The notes under the pieces were generated by a model, which saw only the letters and a program-made list of their open reading frames with translations, was not told where the DNA came from and made no database searches. From contig WBMZ01003287.1 in the NCBI GenBank assembly GCA_013400975.1, forward strand, positions 1 through 64,000: 64,000 bases of DNA. Direction: 5' to 3'. The DNA comes from Atrichornis clamosus. Lineage: Eukaryota; Chordata; Aves; Passeriformes; Menuridae. Below are positions 14,605 to 27,539 of the stretch, in pieces. A program made the position numbers and the translations under genes. The first letter of the stretch is position 1. Every line of letters starts with the position of its first letter.

Positions 14605-15662
14605 TCCCATCCCAGCCTGAGTACAATGTGAAAAGACCAGTCACAGCCTGAGGGCTATGATTGTTTTCTAGGACATGTACATGGAAGATTTCACTACATC
14701 TGGCCATTTAATGCTGCAGCACATTGTACTATAATATCGTAATATTTTCAAGGAACTGTGTAATGCTCTATTCTTTCTGAATCAGTCAAGAGTTTCATTA
14801 TCTAAATCCATGTGAGAACACAGGAAGCTGTGTTTCCCCAACTCCTGAAATATCTGCCTCAGGAAGGAAGGTATATTGTCTTTTTGATGCCCCTGTTTTG
14901 CTTGTGAGATGGTTCTGTGTGCCTGTTTTGCAAGAGCACTACAAAAGCAAACCAATTCAAATCTTCTATGGAAATGTCATGTTTGCTAGACACATTTTGC
15001 ATCCTTTTAACTCAAGGGTGACTAGATCTTGAGCATATCTTCAGTGTTATCAAAATCTCTATGATCTGGGGAGCTCCAAAGTATGATTGTTGCAGTGTGA
15101 GCTGCAGTGGGAAATGAAAAATATGAAAATGATACCCTGCATTTTAATCACCCCATGTTTTTGTTTTAAGAAAGGGAAACATACTTCCTGAAAATCTTTT
15201 GCTAAGGCCAGGACAAAAAAACCCCAAGCTACTTTAATCTTTCCTTTTAATGTGTGAAAAATAATATCTGTGACAAGGGATTTTTATGACCTCTGAAGGC
15301 ATGGAAGCAGAGCTGAAATAGTAATGATTATCCAGACTTCAGTCTTCCTAACTCTTTGGCTACACAAATCCTACTCCAGGCACTAGGATTTTGATCTAAC
15401 TAATAAAAAACTAGAGAGATTCAGCACAGTTAGGAAAGCAATACTAATCAAGTCACTGACATGATAAATCTCAATTCGCAAATGTAAATCATCATATCTA
15501 TCTGAATTTTAATTTCTTGGACTTAAAAGGAGGTTAGCTTTATAAGGCTTCAAAATAGTTTTTTAAAATTATGCTGCTTTTTCTACTCTCTGCTCTTCCT
15601 TCCCTACCAACAAGAGACACATTTCAGAGAAGTACTTACACATGCATGTACGATGAGATACC

Positions 15663-15701
15663 ATCAAGTCCCACTATCAAGTCCCACTAAAAAGTCCCAC
15701 T
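15663..15701. repeat. three-copy 13-bp tandem repeat
   Basis: The unit ATCAAGTCCCACT occurs twice exactly (15663-15675, 15676-15688) and a third time with two changes (AAAAAGTCCCACT, 15689-15701). Confidence 0.9.
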
Positions 15702-15881
15702 AGTGTCAACTGGGAACTGCATTTCAATTTGTACCAACCTAAACTACGCCTTTGACTGTTTCTCTTGCAGCACTCTGTCTTTGCTGACTTGAGGCACCTC
15801 CTTCCCATACACCCTAGTCCCTAAGCCTTGATCATGCTTCAGTGTAGCTGCAGGAATAAATGGATATATACATCCCTATAC

Positions 15882-15899
15882 ATATATATATATATATAT
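15882..15899. repeat. (TA)n microsatellite
   Basis: Nine TA dinucleotides flanked by GGATATATA motifs on both sides. It lies about 60 bases before the 5' truncation point of the next CR1. Confidence 0.85.
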
Positions 15900-15956
15900 G
15901 GATATATAAAATAGAAGGCTAATAAGCTTGCTACTGGCTACGGAAATTTTGGGTTT

Positions 15957-16555
15957 AGATCTGGGAAGAGTGTCACCAGCCGGGCAAGGGAGGGGATTGT
16001 CCTGCTCAGCTCTGCACGGGGGAGGCCTCACCTTGAGTCTTGGGGGCAGTTTTGGGTGCCACAAGATAAAAAAGACATTAAGTTCTTAGAGAGGGTCCAA
16101 AGGAGGGCCGTGAGGATGGTGAAGGTCCTTGAGGGGATGCTGTATGAGGAGTGGCTGAGGTCACTTGGTCTGTTCAGTGTGGAGGAGACTGAGGGGAGAC
16201 CTCATTGCAGCTACAACTTCCTCATGGGGGGAGCAGGAGGGGCAGGCACCGATCTCTGCTCTGTGTAGCAAGCAGTGACAGGACCTGAGGGAATGGCCTG
16301 GAGTTATGTCAGGGCAGGTTTAGGTTGGATACCAGGAAAAGGTTCTTCACCCAGAGAATGGCTGGGCACTGGAACAGGCTCCCCAGGGAAGTCTGACAGA
16401 GCTCTAAGCCTGACAGAGCTCAGGAAGTGTTTGGACAACATTCTCAGAGACATGGTGTGATTTTTGGGGTTGTCTTATTCAGGGCCAGGAGTTAGACTTC
16501 AGTGATCCTTGTGGATCCCTTCCACCTCAGCATTTTCTGTGATTCTGTGATACTA
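15957..16555 (+). mobile_element. CR1 LINE, 5'-truncated, sense strand plus
   Basis: About 600 bases of the 3' part of a CR1 element, in sense orientation. Landmarks in order: 'GATCTGGGAAGAGTGTCACCAG', 'GAGGCCTCACCTTGAG', 'TCCAAAGGAGGGCCGTGAGGATG', 'GGAGACCTCATTGCAG', 'GGTTTAGGTTGGATACCAGGAAAAG', 'CACTGGAACAGGCTCCCCAGG', 'GATCCTTGTGGATCCCTTCCA', and a terminal 'TTCTGTGATTCTGTGA'. The open frames here (16056-16268, 16275-16460) are broken remnants of the reverse-transcriptase C-terminal region plus 3'UTR, not host genes. Wording differs from the CR1 copies near 22 kb and 59 kb, so it is a different subfamily. Dead on arrival through 5' truncation, like most CR1 copies. Confidence 0.92.
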
Positions 16556-19500
16556 TTAATTACCAAAAATGCAGAGACAAGCAAGTTTTGAGAGAGTTGT
16601 CAGTTGGCAACTCCCCTTCTGGACACCACTTTTGTCACTAGGGAGCAGCAAGAAGGACAGACAAGTGCCCAAGAAATAGGGCAAAGCAGATAACTGAGTC
16701 CACAAAGGAGATATCTCCCGAGACAAAGAGGGATGTGGTCAGAAGAAAAGCCAATAGACAGAAAGAATCTTTATACAAGGACAAGGACCACTGGGGATCC
16801 TGAGCCATGCTGCAACCTGCCATGCAGATTGGCACTTATTCCTGTGGTGAGAGCACACGACATCTGTAAGCAACAGCTTAGCCATGTGCTCACCAGTAAT
16901 TCAGGAAATTTCTACTCACCACATCTACTGTCCTCATATTTGTTGGCCTGGGAGAGCTGGCACATTCTAGAAAGGCTAGTGGAAAAGGATAATACTTGAA
17001 AAAGGTGAAAAAGGAGATTTTCTTCTTGGTCTCGTAAATGAATGTTTTTAGAAAGGCAAGATGTTACTTAAGTTTACAAGACAATAACCTCTCTCCCTAT
17101 TACTCTTTAGATTAGATAAACATTTTACTGCAAATAAATAAAGCCTAAAAATTGCCCCCGTGGGCTCTGGTAGTCCATACCACTTGTTATTCTCTCTCTC
17201 TCTCATCTTACAAAGATAACTTGATTGTTTCAAAATTTCACATATCCATCTTTATACACAGTCAACATTGGACTACTGATATAAAATAGTGGGGGAAAAC
17301 CCTGAAAGGTTAAATATAGTGCTTTTGGTCCATGTATATGATCAACTCAGAAATCCCCCACAACAATCTATGGTAAGAAATGAACTAAAACACACAAAAG
17401 GCTGCTGAATAAGATAGAACACTCGTTCAGGGCTCCTTAATATATTCCCTCATGGATATATTTGTACTTTATAATTCAGTTTCTCCAGTGTCTAATTATC
17501 TGCAGACAATTTAGTCTTGGGTGGATTATAATAGGTTCTGCTTCAGTTCAGCCAAGACGGAATCATAGATGGTTGGTACAAGGCCAGCAGCAAAGGAGTA
17601 GAATATTGCTGAACTATTTTCAGGGTCACTTCTTATTCTAAGCTTCCTACAGTCTGTCCAAGCATATTGCAATCTTACCTTCTTATGTTCAGCACAGATC
17701 TAGGGCTGAGGTAGAAGTTTTTACTTTCCTGCTTAATTAAAGCATCTTTGAGATGTGAATAAGTGCCAGCTCACCTCTAGTATAGCGTCCAGATATAGCC
17801 TACCTTCCCACTCTCTGTCCTTCTAACACCACTGTTTCTCTCATTTTTTTCAAGATCAGATGCTAAAGACAATGCTTTCTACTGACCAATTTATCTGATG
17901 TACAATTAAGCATAAGAGCTTGGTTTTGATTACTTTGCTTCAGCCTCTTTACTTAGGAGGACCAGAACTTGGGGAAAAATTCCCTTTAAGTGCTTTTGAA
18001 AATGACAAGCCTGCGCTCCACAGTTCAATCAGTGTGATACTGCATGTGCCTGGGAATATACTGAAAGAGGAATAAATTGAATGCTATAAGATCTCAGTTA
18101 TTACTGTGCATTAATACTACAGACTTTAACTTCTCTCTAATTCTTACATGCAGCTTCCTGCTATGTTATAAAGTCGCTATTGTCTTGTACAGAACAGGCT
18201 GGTACTTTCCTCCTTTTTATAACATACTTGACATTTATAGTACCATCAGAAGCTTTGAGGTTTTCTGACAAAAGCTCTCAAAGCCTTGCTTCCTGTTCTG
18301 ATCTACAGGCAGACATAAAATTCACAGTAGAGCAATAAGTGCACCAGCAAGCTCTCAGTTTCGAAAGTGTTTGTGTGTTTTAAGGTTGGGGGTTTTGTTC
18401 ATTTTGCCTCTCCCAACATGCGCCTTTGGCTGATGCTCTATTTGAAAATCAGCACCAAGGTGGTCTTAAGCTCCTCTTTGGACGAAGGTAGACTCTTAAA
18501 GTATTATCTGCCAGACACCAACACATACTTCAAAGCAAATTCTCGGAGGCCCCGTATGACCTTTCCATTGCCTCGTTCGCCTTTTCCATTACCTCTTCAC
18601 CAGAGCTAAAATCTGCTTTGGGGTGTTGATGTGGCAATCAACATTCTACATGGTGAGCTGGGGGAGACCCAGGTGGTGTAAGTTCTTACCCCAAGCCCAT
18701 AGGTTGTCCCTGATAGACCTCGGTCTTTCTGCCAAACCGTGGGAAGAGTCCTCCTGATTCCTGTACACAAGTCCAGCTTCAGTGGCTTCACTCCAGACTT
18801 GGAGTCCCCAACTGGCAAGAACATCCTGCTGCGTAGGTGTTCAGGGTGACATGAATTTTAGGTCCTGCCAGAAGAGACACGCCTGGATCCTCCCACAGAG
18901 AGCACCCAAGCTGTTCACAAACAACTATCCTGGAGCGCAATTGTTCCATTCCCTCTACAAGTTTCTTGACATTTTTAAATTTCCTATTGTTCCCAGAGAA
19001 GTAACTCCTGGATTATAGCCCTTTTTGGTGGAGCACCTCTCCCTAGAGCTGGGAATATGTTGATTCTGTGAATAATAGAAGCACCTTGGCAATAGCTTCC
19101 ACTGGATAATATCCATTTCCTCCCACTAAACAACTCAATTTCCATCAAAAAATATCCTTAGAAGAATATTTTTCTTTTAGATAGTTGTGCTGCCTCCAAG
19201 ACCAGTCAGACAGGTCTGTAGGTTTATTCCTTTATCTACAAATTTTTTTTAGCCTGATATGTCCTTATAACCCAAAGGCACAACTAAAAAGCCAATATCC
19301 ACAACATCATTAAATCCTTTGCAAATGATTTAAATTCAAGACAATAAACTAATATAGTCAGTGGGCTAACTGACATAACTAACATAAGTTAGGTTGGTTT
19401 TTACTATCTAGCTTCTGGCAGTGACTCTGCCAAATTTATTTGGACTGTTTACATTGTAGATGACCCTTAATTATGCATACAAAAATCTAGCAGCACATCT

Positions 19501-21892
19501 TGGCCCACACCCTTTTTTACAGCAAACAGCAATGCCTTTCAATGCCTCTGAGTGACTGTTCTGCAATAATTAAGCCTGTTTTGCAGGAGACTCTGGATTG
19601 CAAACATCTAAGGACACTAAACTCATTCCAGTTCATCTCCAGGTCCTAGGACAACCCCCAAGCAGCTCTTCCACACCATCCTAGGTCCCTGGATGTTTTT
19701 TACCATGGACTATTTCAGAGTCATGAGGAGTGTAGCAGCAGAGTCCATCATATCTGGTGGTCTGAGAGGTGTTTCAGACAAGAAATTACTGTGCTGTGAT
19801 CCTTTTCACAGGCGAAGATTGTGGGCAAAGGGGTTGAAGAAGGTGGGCTACTCCAGGCTGCACAGAAATGAAGACATCACATTGCAAGTGGCAAATCTGA
19901 TATGCCAGTGAAATACAAAGGGTACTTACCACAGCCTCAGAGATCATTAAGATCCACAAACTGCAGTTTAAGGACTACTACCTTAGGCTTTAACAATACA
20001 GACAGTCCATACATGGCTTAAATTTTCATCTAAACTTTTCATTTTTATGGATCTGCACACAAACAGCAATTTTTCTCACAATCACTGCTCACATTCAAAA
20101 GCCTGGTTTCCAAACTTCCCACAGAGTATTTTCAGGTTCCCAAAGGAAGAAAACCTTGACCACTACAACGCTTAAGCCACAACAACACTTGTCAAGTAAG
20201 ATAATCAAGACAGTCCAAACGCTTACATTTCTGATTCATTTGTACCATAACTTCTGTGTGAGTCCACTCAGAACATTAGTGTCATGCTAGGCAAGGTACT
20301 AGGCAAGATAAAACAGACATGCATCAGGACTCCAAAAACCCCCAGCACTCAAGGGTGAAAGAAAATTGGAAAAGAGGAAGCGCATGGACAAATTGTAATG
20401 TCATACTAGTACCCCAGGCTACTGGATAAATAAATAGGTCAACCTCATTCTATCAGTCTGTTATTGACCCTAGTAAAATACCAACACAATTGGCTAAAGG
20501 ATTGTGGACTATATAGAATTATAGATAATGATAATCAACATATATTTATGGAAAATAAATCCTATGACATAAATTGATGCCCTAGCATGAAAGTTTTTCA
20601 TAGCAGTAATAGGAGTGGTAGAACAGTTTAAATATATATAAAGGATTTTGATGGGCACCCAATATTTGCACCAGAAAGACAGAAGATGAAGAAATCAATA
20701 AAATGCATGGTAAGTTTAATCAAAAACATATTGTCAAAATGTCAATGGCAATAGTCATCAACCAACAGCCTTAAGGGATGCTCCATAGGCAGAGAATCCC
20801 CTCAGGCATCCATGGCTCTGACCAGTCGTGGGTCATGACTTGATAGCAGACTTGCAGTGCTGCACTTGGGCCAAAACACAAATGCAGTCTTGGATGTTTG
20901 AGCACATCTGTACTAAATCCACTGTGGGAATCACAGGATTCATGCTGCCTCAGTGTACCTAGTCCTGATAACAAGGGTGACACTGGAAGTCAGAGAGAAA
21001 TTCAAAGAATGGCTAAGAGGTTTTGAAGATGTGCATTATGAAGATTAAATACAATCACTCCCATTTGTTCCTCAATAAAAATAAAGAGAGAAAAAATTAC
21101 CAGGGAACAGCAATTCATCCACTCTATCGTAAAATATGAGGACAAGATTCACAGGCTGAAGACAGAGGTTAGGCAACTGATGGAGTATCTTCAGCAGGGT
21201 TGGTTACTTTGGACTCCCTTTATAATCCACAGACAAAAATGCAGGATGCAGTTCACCTACACCCCTTTAGATATCTAACTTTGGATGAGATACATCATAG
21301 CCCAAAAGTGCCTACATCTCCTTGCTTACCAGAGAGGGAATCTGGGGTGGAAGGGGAGAAGCCTGGACACCCCTTTCACAGAGATCTGAAGCCGGGAGGG
21401 AGATAACCCATCTAGTCTAGTTGGAAGTGAGATTCACTTTTGACAGCACCAGAAAAACGTAACAAGAGTTAGAGTAGATTTCCTTCAGCAAAGGCACCTA
21501 AATCAGGGGCAGAAGGTGCATTACTGTTGTGACAAGTCCCATGGCCTGCATTATGCAGACGGCCAGGCAGCACTGCTGCAGTTCTTCCTTCTGACCTCCC
21601 ATCAATCTACACTTGACTAAATTTCCTGCAAGGTGGCTTGAATTCTTCACACCAGCAATTTCATTTATTTAAACCATCAGACTTTCTTCACTGCCTATTG
21701 TCATGTAGCAATTGCTACACTATGCAGGCTTAAATCAACATTGTATGTGTGCTTGTGTACACATATGAAAATATGTAACGTGTATGTATACAAACACAAA
21801 GCTTTTACATTTATGTCTGGATCTTGAGCCAGCAATGAGCAAGCTAGAGATGGCTGTTCCCCTACAGTATACTTGGATCTAGGCTGTTGGTG
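16556..21892. other. intergenic sequence, no gene recognised
   Basis: No open frame above 90 codons and no clear transposon. A (TC)n run lies at 17191-17203. A pair of imperfect 20-mers (CTTTCCATTGCCTCG.. / CTTTTCCATTACCTC..) lies at 18561-18600. A fragment near 17570 (GGAATCATAGATGGTTGG) resembles an antisense CR1 3' end but is too short to call. Confidence 0.55.
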
Positions 21893-22074
21893 TCTTTCTG
21901 ACACTTTGGTGACCAGCAGGTTGAGGGAGGTGATTCCTCTCCAATGCCCTGCACTAGTGAGATCCCACCTGGAGTGCTGCATCCAGCTCTGGTACCAACA
22001 ACAAAAGTAGAATACGGGTCTGCTGGAGCAAGTCCAGAGGAGGGCCATGAAGATGATCAATCAGAGGGATGGAG
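21893..22074 (+). mobile_element. CR1 LINE, 5' portion, interrupted
   Basis: The sense-strand CR1 text 'GACCAGCAGGTTGAGGGAGGTGATTCCTCT', 'GTGAGATCCCACCTGGAGTGCTGCATCCAG' and 'GTCCAGAGGAGGGCCATGAAGATGATCA' runs to about 22074 and then breaks off. The rest of the same copy resumes near 22365. The left end is a 5' truncation point estimated by eye. Confidence 0.9.
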
Positions 22075-22364
22075 GGAAGAACTGCTAATTAGCAGACTAA
22101 TTAGCTAGAGAAGCAAGAGATATAACTTCAAAAAGGGGGTTGAGTAATAACTGTTCTAGAAGTTATGTAATCTGTAACCACTGCTGATGTCTCTGTTAAA
22201 ATGTATAAATAGGGTAAAGTTTTGATGATCAGGGAGTCAACCCTTTGTGGCTTACCAGCCAGGTCCCTACCTTGCACAAACCAGAATAAAAAGGAGAAAT
22301 ACCTTGCCTAAGTGTGCAAGTTGTTGCTGTGAACCAAGTAACAAAAAAACCATGCTCAGGACAA
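22075..22364 (+). mobile_element. candidate solo LTR inserted in a CR1
   Basis: A block of roughly 260-290 bases interrupts a CR1 element and does not resemble CR1. It has features of a retroviral LTR on the plus strand. A TATA box (TATAAATAG, 22204-22212) is followed 72 bases later by a polyadenylation hexamer AATAAA (22285-22290), with a short tract after it. A TG start near 22083 and a CA end near 22343 would give an LTR of about 260 bases. I could not find a clean target-site duplication, and about 30 bases of CR1 seem lost or too diverged at the junctions. No gag, pol or env lies nearby, so this would be a solo LTR of an endogenous retrovirus. The family is not identified. Confidence 0.5.
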
Positions 22365-22770
22365 CAATTTGGGCTACTCAGCCTGGAAAAAACTCAGGGG
22401 AGATCTTATAGCAGACCTTATAGAACTTAAAGGGGATCTAGACGAAGGCTGGAGAGGGATTTTTGAGAAGGACATGCAGTGATAGAACAAGGGAGAATGG
22501 CTGAATGGCTTTAAACTGAAAGAGGGCAGGTTTAGATAAGATATTAGGAAGAAATTCTTTACTTGTGAGGATGGTGAGACAGTGGTATTGGCTGCCCAGA
22601 GAAGTTGCGGATGTCCTATCCCTGGAAGTGTTCAAGGCCAGGCTGGACGGGGCTCTGAGAAATCTGATCTAGTGGAAGGTGTCCCTGCCCCTGGCAGAGG
22701 GGTTGGAACTAGATGGCCTTTAACGTCCTTTTCAATCCAAACCATTCTATAATGCAGTGATTCTATGATT
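22365..22770 (+). mobile_element. CR1 LINE, 3' portion of the interrupted copy
   Basis: CR1 resumes at 'TTTGGGCTACTCAGCCTGGAAAAA' and continues in sense through 'GATATTAGGAAGAAATTCTTTAC', 'CCCAGAGAAGTTGCGGATG', 'GTGTTCAAGGCCAGGCTGGA', 'TAGATGGCCTTTAACGTCC' and a terminal 'CATTCTATAATGCAGTGATTCTATGATT'. Together with 21893-22074 it forms one 5'-truncated copy. The minus-strand open frame inside it (22438-22635) is spurious. Confidence 0.95.
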
Positions 22771-25700
22771 CACCAAGCAGACCCTTGCTTTAGCACAGCA
22801 GCAGTTTCCACCTAGACACTTAGGGCGGTGAAAACTCACCAGTTTGACAACGTAGTATAAAAAAATTGGCAAAGTCAGTTAATACTGTTTATTGCTCCCC
22901 TGTGAAGCAGTGACCACTTTTCTCAACCCAGAGGGACAGGAACAAGAGCAGAAATATATCAAAAGAGATCATTTAAACTGTTTTGTTCAGTAACTGGACA
23001 TAAGGTCTTGCCAGCAGTTCTTCTTGGTTTGTCCATGCTCCTGGTAAAAATTGAGATTTTTTAAGAAGATACCTACAAATGCCAGCATAGCATCTCTAAT
23101 AACAGCATTCACATCTGTCACTTGTTTTTCTGCTCTTCAGGTTCCACCTTGGTGAGAAGCAGAGGCCAAATGAAAGGCAGGAGTTAGCTGGGCCAGTTCA
23201 CATCTCGTGTTGCAACTTTGTGGGAGGGAATGCTTGGTCTCACTACAGTAAATTAAGGAGAATAATTCCCTCATCTCTGTCTGGGGTGGAGCTGCCACTG
23301 AATTGCACACCTTTGCTTTCTGAAATCCAGCCAAGGGCTATTACAGTTCCTTGTGTGACCAAGAAACAAACAATCAGCTTAACCTGTCCATGCTAGTTTG
23401 GTCTGGGACTCTCACTGTCCTGGCAGCCCTCGGAACAAAGATAATAAAGCAATGGGAAAAGAAATAGAAAGTGACATGGCTATTTTCAGACTATCAAGTG
23501 AAATCTGTTCCTCAGTCCAGCAGAAAACCCAGATTTATTGGGTCACTGTTAAACCAAATAAGAACAGCTGCCTAACAAGAATCCAACCCACTGACAAGTG
23601 GTCGAGCTGACACATGGAGACGATAATGTTACTAAGAAGAGTCTCTCAGAGTAGAGGACATCTGGTAACTTTCTGTAGTACCAGGTGCCAAAACAAAACA
23701 AAACCAAAAAGAGATTGCAAGATGAGGAGGTTTTTAGGCACTTTTTTAACCCTGTGTTTGCTCTGATTCCAAAACTCCAAGTTAGCTCAAACGCCTGCTC
23801 TGTGTACTAGCCCAGTTCCTCAAAAATATCAGGGGACGGCCAAAGGGCTCCTCCACTTTTCCTGTGCAAGGCTCTTGTACACAGAGACCTCCACTTCATG
23901 GCGTGCACCAAGGTGAGAGGGAAGCTCTAGCCTAAGTAAACAGCCTCTGTAGGAACAACGTTTAGGAGTTCATATGTATTTGCATCTGAAGAACTCAAAA
24001 CATTTATAAACTGTCATTAACTAACCTCCTAAAATCTCCTGTGAAATAGGTGGGTAGCCCCATGGTTTTAGAAACATGGTATAGGGGGTCGGGAGTAATA
24101 TTTTTCTTTTTTTTTTTTAATTTTAGCAGCCCATTTCAGTTAAAAGTGAAATGACTGGAAGCTAAATGAATGCTGAAGCTGAGACCTGAAAACAGGAACA
24201 CATTTCTGGATTTAGCAGCTTAAATTTTCCAGCAAATGCAGTTTTATAGCATGAAGTCTCCAAAGTTGAACATCTCAGACTTTAAGACATCCGGCTTAAC
24301 CTATGCTTAAAGGTCCCTCAGCACCTGATAGACTAGGCAGCTGCTGAGTTTTATTGCTAGAACCAGACAGTTCAAACTGGGGACATGAGCCAGTTTAATA
24401 AAAGCACAGTAAAATATCTCAACAGTGACCTATTTCAAGTATCATGTGTTATGGGCATTCTCATGCCTTATCACAAAGTCATGTTTGTACAGGATGTTGG
24501 ACTGGGAACAGCAGCTTGCTACACCTTGTTCTGGAGCAGTTGTCCACTACAAGGAGAAGCTCAACTCTCTGAAAGTGAAATCCACTGCACACCAATAACA
24601 GGCTCAAAAAAACTAACATTGCACAGTACAAAACCAAAGGAAAGTAATGGGAGATGAAAAAAGCCTCAGTCTACTCCTCCAAAGAGACCTTTTCCTTCAA
24701 AAGAATTACGAGGAGCTGAGAGTAAATTTGAGCATCAGACTGCCTACAGATAGTCTTATTTTGCACAGATCCAACCATGTCTAAAAGTAAAGGGTCTCCT
24801 AGAAATCCTATTATGCAAATTACACATATGTTGGTTTCTGCTAGTTTCTCTAGGAACTTAAACTGTGGACCAGAGTCACCAGAGGGTGGGACGGTGGGTG
24901 AAGGGAACATGTCAATTGTCATGAGTTGCCTCAAATAAATGTGAATGTGGTGGCTAGCATCATAAAAGGGGCTAGACTTCTCAGACCAGAATTGAAAGAA
25001 GCAGCACTGGGGACTTTCCACACCAGAAATAAGTTTAGACCCCAAGTCAGGTAGGCCCTACTGAATTTTTTGGAAATTTAAGCTGCTAAATCCACAACCA
25101 CGTTCCAGTTTTAAGGTTTCGGCTTCAGCATTTGTTTAGCTTCAACCAGGTCACTATAAATTGAAATAGGTTGGCAACAGGATAAAAAGATGACACTACT
25201 CCAAAGTTCCTAGACCAGAAGCACTGTTTGGAGTTCTGTAAATCAAACGGTCCTGGCTTTGCAGAGAAAAATATGGAGATGACATAAAAGAAATAATACT
25301 TAAAGTATCGTCTTTCAGGGCTTTTGCAAAAGTGAAAGCTTTCTTGCGCAGCCAGTGCTGTCACTTGTGTTCACAGGCACAGTCACTGTGTAGGTCTCAA
25401 CTCCTGCCTTTTAGGCAGGACAGTAATGCCTGGGTTTCCCTGTGCCTTTCTTTGGAGAAAGTGCTGACTTAGCAGAGCTCCATCTCTTAGCCACAGCTGC
25501 TAACTCCATAATTTCCAAGACCTCTTTTCTGGCAAGTTATGTTTTGGCTGAATCAGCTCCCTGAGCAGCTCCCATGCATGGTCAGCAAAAGGGTCAGGAC
25601 AAGAAGCCAGAGTCTCTGAGGCTCTGCAGTCACTAATGTGTAGAGCCACAGACGGTGTTGGGTTTGGCTGGAGCTGAAAGGTGTGTCTCAGCTGTTTGTT

Positions 25701-27539
25701 TTTGCAGGTGACTGCTGGTTTGCAGACAACTAACAGACTCATCCCAAAACTCAGCACTTGGCTAGATGAATCCCATTTCCAATTTCCCTCAAGACGGGCA
25801 GAAAACCAGCTTTACACACAGCCTTGACAACAGGTCTTTGAGGTGTCTATGTGCCCACCATTTTCTTGATACCATCTACCTAGACACCACGAATTCATCT
25901 GCTTCACCCCTACTCTCTGAGCAAATAGGTGAGAGATTTAAAACCTGATATAGCAAGCAATTATGTACTTAGCAAAAACTGAGAACAGATTTAATGTTTT
26001 GGAAAAAAAGCCCAGAGTCCAGGCAACATTTTGTCTTTTAAAGACTGCTTTTAGTTCTGAAAAATCTCCATTTCCATTGCCATCTGCCTCATTTTGATTC
26101 CACTGGTACCAGGCTTGCACTGACCATGACTCTACCTGGTGTCAGACTCTCCCAGTAACTGACGATGTATTCACTTTTATGGTTCACACCTGATCAGCTA
26201 CACAAATTCCATTAATGACTCCTCAAGGAGCTGGTTCCCAGCAGCCTGGTGGTCAAATGCTCTCCATATGTAGTCTAATCTATTCATTTTACACAAGACT
26301 TTAAATACACTCCATATTACATAGTTACTCATTCAGCTATGAATACCTCCATTAAGCTCATTGCTTTGACCTACTTTATCAGCTTTAGCAGAAAGACCAC
26401 ACACTGTCACACTGCACAAATTGGCTGAGAAGCTGCTTTGCCTGCATGTGTGACTAAGAACATGATCTCCCAGCAATTTTTGCTGGCTCTCTGCACCACA
26501 GGGACTCTCAGACCAGGGACATCTTGCCCAGTCACTGGTACAAATGACTGGTAACTCTCCCTCTCTGTTCTGCACTGACCAGCCACTGCGTCTGCTCTTT
26601 GCCATTTCTTTCTCCACCTGGCCCTCACCTCTCCTCCCCAATCCCCTTTCATATACCTCCCTTCCTTTCTGCAACTCATGTCCTTTTGGTTTCCTTCCCC
26701 TTAGCTTCTTTCTTGCTAAACCCATCAAAATCAAATATGAAAGTCTTGGATCATAACACTGATTGCCAGCATGCTATTCAATCCATTGTTTCCCCTTTTT
26801 CCCAACCTACTTCCCTTTTCGCAACAAAGACCATAGAGGCTGCAAATCAGAGATGACTTCCTGGACAAGGCTTTTCCAACATTTCCAGCCTTGTGGGACC
26901 CCATTCTGCCATATACAGTGCTGATAAGTAGGAGTATAGAACATTTCAAAGAGTGGTGGACCATAAGAACATCATGGAGAACAGATACACAGAAGCCTAG
27001 CCCTCCTTGATTCCATCATCTGTCAAGGAGTGTGTTTACATCTATGCTCCACACCATTGGATTTAGTATGACTGTGTCATACTAAAAATGAGTCGATTAT
27101 TTCTCCACACAAACCCAGTAACTAAGATGTGCCTTGTTAAAATATATAGATAAAATGTGTTTCATAGTTTTTTATAAGCTAAAAGAGCATGGAGGAATAG
27201 AGATATTTTTTTAATTTATATTCACTGATCAGAGCCATATTTTTTCTTGCCTTGAAAAAACCCCTCAAAATAAGTCATTAAACATCTTCCTATTGGGATA
27301 TCAGAATCTTTTCTCAACTGAGAAGTAAGCAAGTAATTTTCAAATATGGTTAATGTATCTTGACCTTAAAAAAAAATCACACTTATGAACTTTTAAAAAC
27401 AGTACTGCCATAAAAAACGTGACAGTCCTCCAGAGAAGTGGATCATTTTTTCAACAGATAGAGAACACCCCTAGTAAACACAGATGCTGTTTTCCTATGG
27501 TTTCCAGTGCCACTGAAGTTAGAGGCTGCTCTTGCAGCT
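22771..27539. other. intergenic sequence, no gene recognised
   Basis: No gene or clear transposon. The longest frame (26333-26734, minus, 133 codons) overlaps several others in a low-stop purine/pyrimidine-biased stretch and shows no domain. A short perfect inverted repeat lies at 27062-27086. Confidence 0.55.
27062..27086. repeat. perfect inverted repeat, 11-bp arms, 3-base spacer
   Basis: TTTAGTATGAC, spacer TGT, GTCATACTAAA. The arms are exactly complementary. It could be chance, a protein-binding palindrome or a cruciform/hairpin. Nothing nearby suggests a function. Confidence 0.85.

Larger units (their letters stand above)
14605..15956. other. intergenic sequence with short simple repeats
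   Basis: No gene seen. It contains a three-copy 13-mer at 15663-15701 and a TA microsatellite at 15882-15899 just upstream of a CR1 element. Confidence 0.6.

Noticed and set aside
16056..16460. Two short plus-strand open frames
   Set aside because: They are parts of a 5'-truncated CR1 element, not host genes.
17565..17595. Possible antisense CR1 3' end (GGAATCATAGATGGTTGG)
   Set aside because: Under 25 matching bases and no CR1 text follows on either side.
26333..26734. 133-codon minus-strand open frame
   Set aside because: Lies in a strand-biased pyrimidine/purine stretch where three or four frames are open at once; no domain seen.
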